Positions 7,676-13,827 of a stretch of DNA of 26,590 nucleotides are shown piece by piece (position 1 is the first letter of the stretch; every line of letters begins with the position of its first letter). A program made the position numbers and the translations under genes. This DNA comes from a virus. Location: IMG/VR virus record IMGVR_UViG_3300048672_001228, positions 1-26,590 of that record; one strand, written 5' to 3'. The notes beneath the pieces are model-generated. The model made no database searches, was not told where the DNA came from, and saw nothing but the letters and a program-made list of their open reading frames with translations.

Positions 7676-7747
7676 TGAATAATGTAAGTTGCAGATAATA
7701 AAAGCATTCTTTATATTAATAATTTTATTTAAAACATGGGTTAAAAA

Positions 7748-8161
7748 ATGTCTAAAACATACCGAAATATAGCAATAATTATCATTGGCCTTTCGCTTAC
7801 GGCTGCTTTTATAGACGGATCAAGCCCATATCAAAAGGCTGTTGATGAGATAACCACTGCCTATGTGATGAAGGTTAATATCCCAGGCCGCGCAGTTGTC
7901 TGTGACCACAAAGAATTGCAAGCTAGGCAGTTTATATTTTGCAAGTTAAAAAGCTTGGATGGTGAGGCTAACTTGGGGGTTTGGGAAGTAGTGGGCAAAG
8001 ATAACCCATTATTTTATGCGCTGAATGGTAAGGCAATAACAGCGCTGGACACCTTATCGTTAGGTGCAAATTTTTTAAGGCATCCATCCCCAGCTAAGCT
8101 TGATATTTCAGCAATTATTGAAGACTTTGCAGGGGCAAACAAACCAGTTATTTTTAAATAA
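7748..8161 (+). CDS. Membrane-anchored or exported hypothetical protein
   Basis: 137 aa with a hydrophobic N-terminal segment (residues 8-21, IAIIIIGLSLTAAF) that could be a signal peptide or single anchor, followed by a soluble domain of about 115 residues with two Cys (in AVVCDHKE and FIFCKL) that might form a disulphide. No family recognised. It sits alone between the attP-like module and the C4/antirepressor unit, about 265 bases from the early operon, so it is a candidate moron gene. The ribosome site is weak. Confidence 0.65.
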   Translation: MSKTYRNIAIIIIGLSLTAAFIDGSSPYQKAVDEITTAYVMKVNIPGRAVVCDHKELQARQFIFCKLKSLDGEANLGVWEVVGKDNPLFYALNGKAITALDTLSLGANFLRHPSPAKLDISAIIEDFAGANKPVIFK

Positions 8162-8206
8162 AATAAATTAATTAGTAAATTATATGAATTTATGTAAATT
8201 ATATTA

Positions 8207-8235
8207 TTGACGATTTATTAACTTATGTGTATCAT
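8207..8235 (+). promoter_or_regulatory. Sigma-70 promoter for the C4/antirepressor unit
   Basis: TTGACG at 8207-8212, a 17-base spacer, TATCAT at 8230-8235. Expected start near 8242. Located in the AT-rich gap 8162-8290 that holds no gene. Confidence 0.65.
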
Positions 8236-8238
8236 TAT

Positions 8239-8262
8239 TTTGTCCTCAATAAAATGGACAAA
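8239..8262. promoter_or_regulatory. Inverted repeat at the transcription start, candidate operator
   Basis: Arms TTTGTCC and GGACAAA around ten bases, covering the expected +1 of the promoter at 8207-8235. Position suits repression by a dimeric regulator. It does not match the repeats at 2349-2365 or 2711-2735. Confidence 0.45.
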
Positions 8263-8294
8263 CGGGTTTAGCATCTCGGAATACAACAGCGCAT

Positions 8295-8316
8295 AGCCGC
8301 TATAAGCGGTTTTTTT
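8295..8316 (+). terminator. Short hairpin with U-run, possible attenuator
   Basis: Stem CCGC/GCGG (extendable by two weaker pairs), loop TATAA, then seven T. It lies in the leader between the promoter and the C4 RNA and could terminate or attenuate transcription. The stem is short, so strength is uncertain. Confidence 0.4.
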
Positions 8317-8344
8317 GTGCGTAACGTTCAGACCTTCATATTAT

Positions 8345-8420
8345 GTCGGGCTGGGCGGGGCAGCCGAAAGGCTGGCCGGTTCTGTTGTTCCGGTATGCTA
8401 ACCCCGTTCAGTCTGGCTCC
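8345..8420 (+). ncRNA. C4-type antisense RNA of phage immunity
   Basis: The sequence has the hallmarks of the C4 RNA of phages P1/P7 and the related P4 CI RNA: GGGCTGGGCGGGG, hairpin CAGCC-GAAA-GGCTG (8361-8374), a second hairpin closed by CCGG/CCGG, then AACCCCGTTCAGTCTGGCTCC-like 3' end, whose CCCCG pairs back with CGGGG to close a three-way junction. In P1 this RNA is processed from the ant transcript and blocks antirepressor translation. Here an antirepressor-like gene follows directly, which supports the call. Identified by eye; a covariance-model search would confirm it. Confidence 0.7.
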
Positions 8421-8471
8421 ATGATTAGCATCGTGTTGCCAGAATATCAATCAAGCAACAGGAAAATAATC

Positions 8472-9056
8472 ATGTCACAACCAAATACCAATATCCGTCC
8501 TTTTACATGGGGCGACATCGAATTTTCAGAAACCATCATGATTGATGGAATCCAACATGTTACTCGTCGAGCCATCGGTGAATTCTTGGAATATGCTGAA
8601 GCAACCAAACAAATCAGCAAAATTATTGAACGAAATTCACATATTTTAGAGTTTCAGTTGTCGTCAGTAGTGACGACAACTGACGGCAAAAATTACGATA
8701 CTTTCATCTATGATCCAGTTGGTTTTTTGCTGATCGTGATGCAATCAGATCAGCCCAAAGCAATCGATATGAAAATCGCCATTGCTAAATTTGTCCGTTA
8801 TTTTTCAAAAAAACCAGCTGTTACCGCCAAAGAGCAAAGAATTATCCGTGGCCGGATAACATCACTCGTTAAAAGCATTGTTGATGAAACCGACCAGGTG
8901 TCTGTAAAAGTCCATTGGGAGGAAATCCGTTACCTGTGTGATCAGATCGGCTGTTCCTATCCAGAAATTCACCTAATGCGCAAAGGCTGGACACAACTTA
9001 CGTTAGTGGGTGGTTATGATGTGTTGATGGATGGACGCAATGGCGGTGCGAAATGA
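8472..9056 (+). CDS. Antirepressor-like protein (BRO-N / P22 Ant N-terminal type)
   Basis: 194 aa. The N-terminal 110 residues fit a BRO-N/P22AR-type domain: an opening strand pair, the helix RRAIGEFLEYAEATKQISKI, and the segment YDPVGFLLIVMQSDQPKA. Expected to counter a repressor and promote induction. The ATG at 8472 follows AGGAAAA. The frame stays open upstream to an ATG at 8343 through the C4 RNA, and that extension reads like an Ash-family peptide (AGQPKGWPV), so a longer 237-aa product is possible. The C4 RNA upstream is the likely translational regulator. The stop overlaps the next ATG (ATGA). Confidence 0.75.
   Translation: MSQPNTNIRPFTWGDIEFSETIMIDGIQHVTRRAIGEFLEYAEATKQISKIIERNSHILEFQLSSVVTTTDGKNYDTFIYDPVGFLLIVMQSDQPKAIDMKIAIAKFVRYFSKKPAVTAKEQRIIRGRITSLVKSIVDETDQVSVKVHWEEIRYLCDQIGCSYPEIHLMRKGWTQLTLVGGYDVLMDGRNGGAK
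8656..8681. repeat. Perfect 11-bp hairpin inside the antirepressor gene
   Basis: Arms AGTTGTCGTCA and TGACGACAACT with a four-base loop, in the coding sequence for SSVVTTTD. Long perfect hairpins within a coding region are uncommon; it may be a regulatory structure or a protein-binding site. Confidence 0.8.
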
Positions 9057-9199
9057 AACCAGAAACCCGCATTTACATATTTGTGCTGGTTGCCCTGCTG
9101 GTACAGTTTTTCATTGTGCTAAAAAACAAGGAGCTGGAAAAATCCGCACAGGACTATTACAACGCCTGCCAAATAGCCATTGGTGAAAACCATGTCTAA
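9053..9199 (+). CDS. Small single-span membrane protein, 48 aa
   Basis: Starts in an ATGA overlap with the antirepressor gene. Residues 6-23 (RIYIFVLVALLVQFFIVL) form one clear membrane span, followed by a short charged tail with one Cys. No family recognised. It may be a moron or a superinfection or lysis-related peptide, but nothing in the sequence settles this. Confidence 0.6.
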   Translation: MKPETRIYIFVLVALLVQFFIVLKNKELEKSAQDYYNACQIAIGENHV

Positions 9200-9617
9200 G
9201 CCATTAACTTTCGCGGAGAAAAAAAAGCAGCTACAGTGGGAAAAAGATAACCTGGTGATGAGCGGCTCACAGCTCACTAATCTGCTAGGCGTATCGATGA
9301 ACAAGATCATCAATTGCATTAACGATGGTACGCTGGGCTTTCCAAAACCTGCTAAAACAAAATGGGTAGGCGACTATCAGCAAATTAAATATTACATCCG
9401 CCAGGAGCTTAAGGAATTTATGGCCAGGGTTGATTTAAAAACCGTTATTTTCCGCAACCTGAAAAAAAATAACGGCAGGCAGATTAAAATGGCTATCAGC
9501 ACAACTGATCCAAGCCTGTATTTCCAGTTTTTTAAAGTCAACCAATCCCGCTTACAAAATTACGGCGTAGGCCGTTATGATTGCAGCGACGAAACAGCCC
9601 AAGGCGGTGCCCAATGA
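9192..9617 (+). CDS. Hypothetical protein with possible HTH
   Basis: 141 aa from the ATG at 9192; TTG and GTG codons just upstream are less likely starts. It overlaps the small membrane protein gene by 8 bases. Residues 25-50 (SQLTNLLGVSMNKIINCIND) look like an Alpa/excisionase-type winged HTH, followed by a basic segment. Role possibly DNA binding; no firm family. The stop overlaps the next ATG (ATGA at 9614). Confidence 0.6.
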   Translation: MSKPLTFAEKKKQLQWEKDNLVMSGSQLTNLLGVSMNKIINCINDGTLGFPKPAKTKWVGDYQQIKYYIRQELKEFMARVDLKTVIFRNLKKNNGRQIKMAISTTDPSLYFQFFKVNQSRLQNYGVGRYDCSDETAQGGAQ

Positions 9618-9868
9618 CACGTATCGATAGAACAAAATCAAAAGTAACACCTATTACTGCTGCTCCACTGCAATATCCTAGTGAGCAGATTGAAGGTATT
9701 ACCGCACAAGCCAGCAGGGTATTTGATAATGCCAGGGCGTTTAGGGTATTAAATAAGCTAATTATCCCAAATAAACCGATAAGCCCTGGCGTGTTAAGGC
9801 TGTTAGAATTATTGGTGGATGATCTTGAAGATGTGGCGGATGAACTGGATAATTGGGTACAGATTTAA
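9614..9868 (+). CDS. Hypothetical protein, 84 aa
   Basis: Coupled to the preceding gene by ATGA. Basic N-terminus and an acidic helical C-terminus (LLELLVDDLEDVADELDNWV). No family recognised. It is the last gene of the antirepressor operon; just after its stop the sequence changes character into the cassette-like block. Confidence 0.6.
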   Translation: MTRIDRTKSKVTPITAAPLQYPSEQIEGITAQASRVFDNARAFRVLNKLIIPNKPISPGVLRLLELLVDDLEDVADELDNWVQI

Positions 9869-9870
9869 AT

Positions 9871-9920
9871 AAATAACCGGACTGGCCAATTGGCCAGTCC
9901 CTTGAAATGACGGGTTAGGC
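9871..9920 (+). other. attC-like junction ahead of first cassette
   Basis: Ends in GTTAGGC (9914-9920), a perfect integron core site (GTTRRRY), preceded by TTGAAATGACGG, similar to the 3' half of the downstream sites. The 5' half is not a normal R''/L'' arm: AAATAACC pairs only partly, and a perfect 22-bp palindrome (9879-9900) lies between. It may be the phage-cassette junction at an insertion point, or a shortened attC. Confidence 0.45.
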
Positions 9921-9945
9921 TGCTTAACTATACATAGGAGACAAA

Positions 9946-10125
9946 ATGGCAACAGTGCCTGAAATTTTAGAAAAAATAAGCAATAAAGAGCTTGTAGCAA
10001 TACCGTCTGAGTATTTCACCATTTTTATCGAATACTGCAAAGAGATACAGTATGACCATACGCAATTAGTAATAAAAGAAAATGATGGAAAACACATAGT
10101 TGGGCTTTATGATGCGAGTGCATAA
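9946..10125 (+). CDS. Cassette-type ORF 1, hypothetical 59 aa
   Basis: Starts after a good ribosome site (TAGGAG). The product, beginning MATVPEILEKISNKE, is a small soluble protein with no family I recognise. Its stop codon lies inside a GCATAAC box (10120-10126), the arrangement of integron gene cassettes in which the ORF ends at the attC R'' box. Confidence 0.65.
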   Translation: MATVPEILEKISNKELVAIPSEYFTIFIEYCKEIQYDHTQLVIKENDGKHIVGLYDASA

Positions 10126-10274
10126 CATAAAGTCAATAATGCAAAGCGGCAAGTCTTGAAGCCTTTATGTAAAAAATGAGCATTTAACACAGAATTAACA
10201 AGCTAGACGCTTATTTGATGGCTATTTGATAGATAGTATGATGCGGCTAGCCCGTGTTGATTGAAATGTCGTGC
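10120..10274 (+). other. Degenerate attC-like site after ORF 1
   Basis: R''-like GCATAAC at 10120-10126 and R'-like GTCGTGC at 10268-10274, which departs from GTTRRRY at the third and fifth bases. Flanking arms pair in part (TCAAT with ATTGA next to an unpaired base). About 155 bp, at the long end for attC. The bases after it, TGCTAAA, match those after the site at 10604. Possibly a decayed site; it might also contain a lost cassette. Confidence 0.4.
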
Positions 10275-10317
10275 TGCTAAATAATGACACGATTTTAAAC
10301 TTACACTTGGAACAAAA

Positions 10318-10521
10318 ATGTTTGGATTGACTAAGCGCGAACAAAGATGGAAAGCGGAACAAAAAGCCGCTGAAACACTTGCTGGCCTGGCTGTTGGAAT
10401 ATTACAGGCAGTAGCAAGCGTTAGGGTTGCAGAGGCAAACGCTAATGCAATTAGCAAGCTACAAGCCGAAAATGCAAGACTAAAAGCAAAAATAGACGCA
10501 AAAGATAACATAGGTGCATAA
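10318..10521 (+). CDS. Cassette-type ORF 2, hypothetical 67 aa with coiled coil
   Basis: Basic N-terminus (FGLTKREQRWKAEQKAAE), a short Ala/Val/Leu-rich stretch (residues 20-37, possibly membrane-associated) and a helical C-terminus (NAISKLQAENARLKAKIDAK) with heptad spacing of a coiled coil. No family recognised. Weak ribosome site (TTGGAA). The stop codon lies in the GCATAAC box of a canonical attC, so this ORF plus that site form a standard gene cassette. Confidence 0.7.
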   Translation: MFGLTKREQRWKAEQKAAETLAGLAVGILQAVASVRVAEANANAISKLQAENARLKAKIDAKDNIGA

Positions 10522-10604
10522 CGCTTTGTTAAGGCGCTGCCGCACTGGATTTTAAAAATACACATGACTGCTTAACGGCAGTCGCCTTGAACAAATTGTT
10601 AGGC
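10516..10604 (+). other. Canonical integron attC site
   Basis: R'' GCATAAC (10516-10522) and R' GTTAGGC (10598-10604). The outer 21 bases (10516-10536) pair with 10583-10604: the R boxes match except one base, then a 2-base unpaired spacer, then TTTGTT against AACAAA, then one extrahelical G (10589), then AAGGCG against CGCCTT. Inner arms CTGCCG/CGGCAG continue the stem. R boxes, unpaired central spacer, L boxes and the extrahelical base are exactly the features integron integrases recognise on folded attC. Confidence 0.85.
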
Positions 10605-10633
10605 TGCTAAACGTGGCCACGATTGGTGTTTCT

Positions 10634-10930
10634 ATGGCAGTAAAAAAGGTATACGTACATACAGGGGATTTGGTTATCATTCATGTTGTTGATGGTGATG
10701 AGTCACGCTCAAAAGATGGGTATGACCACAGCGCCAACACTAGGCGAGAGAAATATTTGTTTACGTTTAATACCGATTCTGTGACTTATTCTTGTCCACA
10801 GTATAATGTTGGCTACCAACAGACGACTGGTGGGCATGTGATGTGGAGTACAACTAAAATAAATATTGAAAAACAGGCTCTTATGGATGAAATTGCCGAA
10901 TTAAAAGCAGCTATCGCTGGTACTGCCTAA
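10634..10930 (+). CDS. Cassette-type ORF 3, hypothetical 98 aa
   Basis: The product opens MAVKKVYVHTGDLVIIHVVD, is beta-rich and ends in a helix (IEKQALMDEIAELKAAIAG) with heptad spacing. A GTG at 10613 would add seven residues and lies 8 bases after the attC core site; I prefer the ATG. No family recognised. The stop codon is inside GCCTAAC (10925-10931), a perfect R''-type box, so the ORF has a cassette end, but no complete attC follows. Confidence 0.65.
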   Translation: MAVKKVYVHTGDLVIIHVVDGDESRSKDGYDHSANTRREKYLFTFNTDSVTYSCPQYNVGYQQTTGGHVMWSTTKINIEKQALMDEIAELKAAIAGTA

Positions 10931-10961
10931 CGTACAGTAGGCACCGATAACGGTGCATAAC
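10924..10961. repeat. Truncated attC-like remnant with two hairpins
   Basis: GCCTAAC at 10925-10931 and GCATAAC at 10955-10961 are two R''-type boxes 30 bases apart. Between them are hairpins TGCCTA/TAGGCA and GCACCG-ATAA-CGGTGC. No GTTRRRY box follows on this strand, so the last cassette appears to have lost its recombination site. Confidence 0.45.
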
Positions 10962-10974
10962 AAAAAAATACTAT

Positions 10975-11003
10975 AAAAAAAGCCAGCAATTGCTGGCTTT
11001 TTT
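10975..11003. terminator. Bidirectional rho-independent terminator
   Basis: A7 run, palindrome GCCAGCAATTGCTGGC (10982-10997), T6 run. It serves the rightward accessory genes and, on the other strand, the leftward P-Q transcript, whose last stop is at 11009-11011. Confidence 0.85.
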
Positions 11004-11008
11004 ATTGC

Positions 11009-12025
11009 TTAAAGCACCGTCCAAACTGGATCACTAAACCTGACCTTATCCCCCTTAATCACATCATTAATCTCTAAAAAGATTTGCTGCATAGGCTGTA
11101 CTTCCAGCTCATGGTAAACCCGCATGGTCTTCTCTGGATCTGCAAGCCCCCCTGCATTTTTGGGGATAATACCCATCAGCTCAGGCCGCATCCGGTGCAT
11201 AGCTAACAATTCCGCTTCTGTTGTGCCCTTAATTTTTTCATATTCGTCCTTGGTACCGATGTCCCCCACTGGAATAATCTGCACCGGCTCTTTATTGGTA
11301 GAGCGGGGGATATTTAAATACAGGCTTCTAAAATTGCCTGGGCCTTTCGATCCCTTCACTTTCTGTTCAATCATTTTTGCCGTTTCTTCATCTAGATTCG
11401 CATCCGTCGTTACCAATATATAGCCCATGTGAGCGCCATTAATATAATACTTGCGCCGGAATAACGTTGCATCCTCACTTAATAGTACTGCTTGTATGCC
11501 GCCCAAATATTGTGGAATTCCATAAATACCCTGTTTCAAATCCGGTTCCATTAAATGGATTACTTCATCTTTATCATATTCAATAAGGTTAGTATCAAAG
11601 CCAATATCCATCGTTTGTATTTTGATATAAACCCCAGGCTCTTTACCTCTGCGCATAGCGACAGACGGCAAGTGTGCAAGCCTTAATACCTTGCCAAAGC
11701 GGTCGGTAAACTTTTGGAAATAACAGTTACCGGTGACCACGAAATCTAATGCTGCCTTACGCAGCTCGCTTAACGTTAACAGCGGCGTGGGCACATACCA
11801 TTTGCAGATCATGTTTTTCTTAAAGTGCATGATGGTACCGTGGTAAGCGTTGGCTCCCATGAGTTTACTTAATCCATATAAGCTAACTGGCGGGTTGTAA
11901 TAAGCCCCACTCAAGCCTAAAAAACTGCCGGTGTAATCGTACAGGCTGTTACTAAGGATCGCTTCTGGATCTCCAAAACTAAACATCTGTACCGATGGCT
12001 CTTTTACTGCAATATCTATGGGCAT
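11009..12025 (-). CDS. Q: Portal protein, P2 gpQ family
   Basis: Forms the head portal vertex through which DNA is packaged and to which the tail attaches. 338 aa, close to the usual length of P2 gpQ. Recognised by LSGAYYNPPVSLYGLSKLMG near the N-terminus, TPLLTLSELRKAALDFVVTG in the middle, and MRPELMGIIPKNAGGLADPE near the C-terminus, which matches the PBSX/P2 portal pattern. It is the downstream partner of the large terminase gene, 8 bases after it on the minus strand, as in P2. Confidence 0.95.
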   Translation of the reverse strand: MPIDIAVKEPSVQMFSFGDPEAILSNSLYDYTGSFLGLSGAYYNPPVSLYGLSKLMGANAYHGTIMHFKKNMICKWYVPTPLLTLSELRKAALDFVVTGNCYFQKFTDRFGKVLRLAHLPSVAMRRGKEPGVYIKIQTMDIGFDTNLIEYDKDEVIHLMEPDLKQGIYGIPQYLGGIQAVLLSEDATLFRRKYYINGAHMGYILVTTDANLDEETAKMIEQKVKGSKGPGNFRSLYLNIPRSTNKEPVQIIPVGDIGTKDEYEKIKGTTEAELLAMHRMRPELMGIIPKNAGGLADPEKTMRVYHELEVQPMQQIFLEINDVIKGDKVRFSDPVWTVL

Positions 12026-12033
12026 GGGAATCC

Positions 12034-13701
12034 TTAATCTGAAAAAGTAACTTTGGTGGGTTTGCGGTTTACGTTGATATCTTCAGACATCATCGCATGC
12101 ATGATAGCCCAGGCAATATCGGCATGGCCTGCGTTGGGCGACCGGCTGGACGCATAGATAATTTGTCCGGTCGTACTAGTTGTTTGGTTAATCATCATAA
12201 ACGCACGGGTCACTTCATGCTGTGATGACAGGTATTTAAACCGTCCATTTTCGATTAAATCCAGCGCCTTAATCACCATACTATTTTTCATAGCAGTGCT
12301 GTAATGGATGGGCATGGCACGCGGGTAGAAGTCTTGCACCAGATCAAAGATACCAGAACCAATACCTGTGGTATCAATGCCAAAATGTTGCACGTTGTGT
12401 TTATCAACTTGCTCTTTAATGTTCGCTGATTGCAGTTGTATATTCTGGCCGTGGTAGTTGTGCAAATCCAGCAGCCTGAACGGGCGCTGGTAATGGCTTG
12501 GGCGGTCAAGTATGGCAAGGCTGGAATTGTCGCGTACTCGGCTAGGATCAAAGCCAAATGCCACATGATGGTTGCCAAATGGCCGGTAATCGTTGGCTTT
12601 ATAATCTGGCCATTTGTCAGCTTCAACAATGCAGTTCATCAATTTTTGCAGGCTAAACACTGACTGGCTATCATCAATAAATTTGCACATGTATAGGTTG
12701 GCAAAGTCATTGGGGCTGTAATCCAGCTTAAGCTCGGCAATATCAAATAGGTCACAGCCCTGTTCTTCTGCGTCTTCAATCGTCACCATGTTACGCCAGA
12801 TGTTATCCGGCCCCAATAGGCCAAACTTTAACTCGGTATGGCTGGTATCAATCGCAAAATCAGACAGCTTATGGTTAACGGCAAACTCGGAACCACTCCA
12901 GATCGGATAGGCATCGTGGCTCATAGCGGATGGTGTAGAAAAGAACGTGCGCCGCCATTTTTTATGTGATGCCATACCGCCTGCGACTTTCTTGAGTTCC
13001 TTAAAGCGCGGAATCCAGAATACTTCGTCTATATATAAGTGCCCATGGTACGACTGCGCTGTGGATGAGTTAGTCGCTAAAAAGCGCAGTTCAGCACCAT
13101 TGGACAGCTTGATTAAAAACTTGCCCTTGAGTTCGATTTCAAAATGTTGCTGGGCAAAGGCCACAATATACTGTTTAAAAATTTCCGACTGGTCCCGACT
13201 TGCTGAGATAAACAGCTGGTTATCCCCAGTACGGATCGCATCATCCAAAGCTTCCCAGGCAAAATAATAAGTAGCACCAATTTGGCGGCTTTTTAAGATA
13301 AACCGGTTACGCCTGCCCTTGTTTTCATACCATAGCTTTTGGTACTGGTACAACATGCCATCACGGATTTCATCCAGCATTTCAATAGATATATTGCTTA
13401 TATCGTTGGCTTTGGTGCGCCCTGATTTTTTAGCAGGTTTCTTATCGGCTTTTGCTTGGCTGGGTTCTTCAGTGTCATCTAGCTCAGATAATGCGCGTTT
13501 GCCAGGCTGTGCCATGTTAGTGGATGCCACGGCAATGCTACGGCGTACTTTAAGCAGTGCACTGGACAGCCTGTCTATGCCGCCGTAATCCACATCAGTT
13601 TTATCAGGCTTGTCTATTAACAGCATTAATTGCCGCTCGATCATTTCCGGCAGTGGGTATTCGTTGATTATTTTTGTTATTTGCTGGGTGTCATTGGCCA
13701 T
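12034..13701 (-). CDS. P: Terminase large subunit, P2 gpP family
   Basis: Packaging ATPase and nuclease, 555 aa. A P-loop variant KSRQIGATY lies at about 137-145 and Walker B LYIDE at 222-226. The nuclease half has acidic residues in FGFDPSR (D385), FGIDTTGIG (D443) and GHADIAWA (D528), the RNase-H-like set of large terminases. The N-terminal 100 residues include a Lys-rich linker (about 85-97). It is transcribed divergently from the scaffold gene and pairs with the small subunit at 15780-16502, as in P2. Confidence 0.95.
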   Translation of the reverse strand: MANDTQQITKIINEYPLPEMIERQLMLLIDKPDKTDVDYGGIDRLSSALLKVRRSIAVASTNMAQPGKRALSELDDTEEPSQAKADKKPAKKSGRTKANDISNISIEMLDEIRDGMLYQYQKLWYENKGRRNRFILKSRQIGATYYFAWEALDDAIRTGDNQLFISASRDQSEIFKQYIVAFAQQHFEIELKGKFLIKLSNGAELRFLATNSSTAQSYHGHLYIDEVFWIPRFKELKKVAGGMASHKKWRRTFFSTPSAMSHDAYPIWSGSEFAVNHKLSDFAIDTSHTELKFGLLGPDNIWRNMVTIEDAEEQGCDLFDIAELKLDYSPNDFANLYMCKFIDDSQSVFSLQKLMNCIVEADKWPDYKANDYRPFGNHHVAFGFDPSRVRDNSSLAILDRPSHYQRPFRLLDLHNYHGQNIQLQSANIKEQVDKHNVQHFGIDTTGIGSGIFDLVQDFYPRAMPIHYSTAMKNSMVIKALDLIENGRFKYLSSQHEVTRAFMMINQTTSTTGQIIYASSRSPNAGHADIAWAIMHAMMSEDINVNRKPTKVTFSD

Positions 13702-13827
13702 TTGTGCCGTTTTTTGCCATTAATTAAATTAATAGTGCAAATATAACGTGTATTTTTTTGAGTCGCACTTGTTATTAGGCATTTTTTAGCATAGTATTTG
13801 AAAAAATTGTCAAACTATTGGGTTTTT
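13702..13827. promoter_or_regulatory. Divergent late-gene control region (P/Q versus O onward)
   Basis: A 126-base AT-rich gap between divergent P and O. In P2 the equivalent gap holds two late promoters activated by Ogr. I could not find a clear TGT-N12-ACA Ogr site or good -35 boxes here, and no ogr-like gene is in the window. Assigned by position only. Confidence 0.4.

Larger units (their letters stand above)
7484..7676. other. attP-like module: tRNA-Ser 3' core flanked by GGCCAATT arm repeats
   Basis: Gene-free region 7483-7747. Left part 7484-7506 has CGGCCAAATCGACGGCCAATT; the middle has the tRNA fragment (7560-7587); the right part has four GGCC(G/A)-type half sites making a long palindrome (7635-7675). 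Core plus flanking arm repeats is the organisation of P4-type integrase attachment sites. No integrase gene lies next to it. It may be a foreign att site or the scar of another element. Confidence 0.5.

Noticed and set aside
9879-9900. Terminator after the antirepressor operon
   Set aside because: Perfect palindrome but no U-run on either side; more likely part of the junction or a binding site.
10203-10565. 120-aa minus-strand ORF
   Set aside because: It runs through ORF 2 and the attC site on the opposite strand and has no ribosome site or family pattern.
13702-13827. Ogr-type late promoter site
   Set aside because: No convincing TGT-N12-ACA motif at the expected place, so only a position-based control region is listed.
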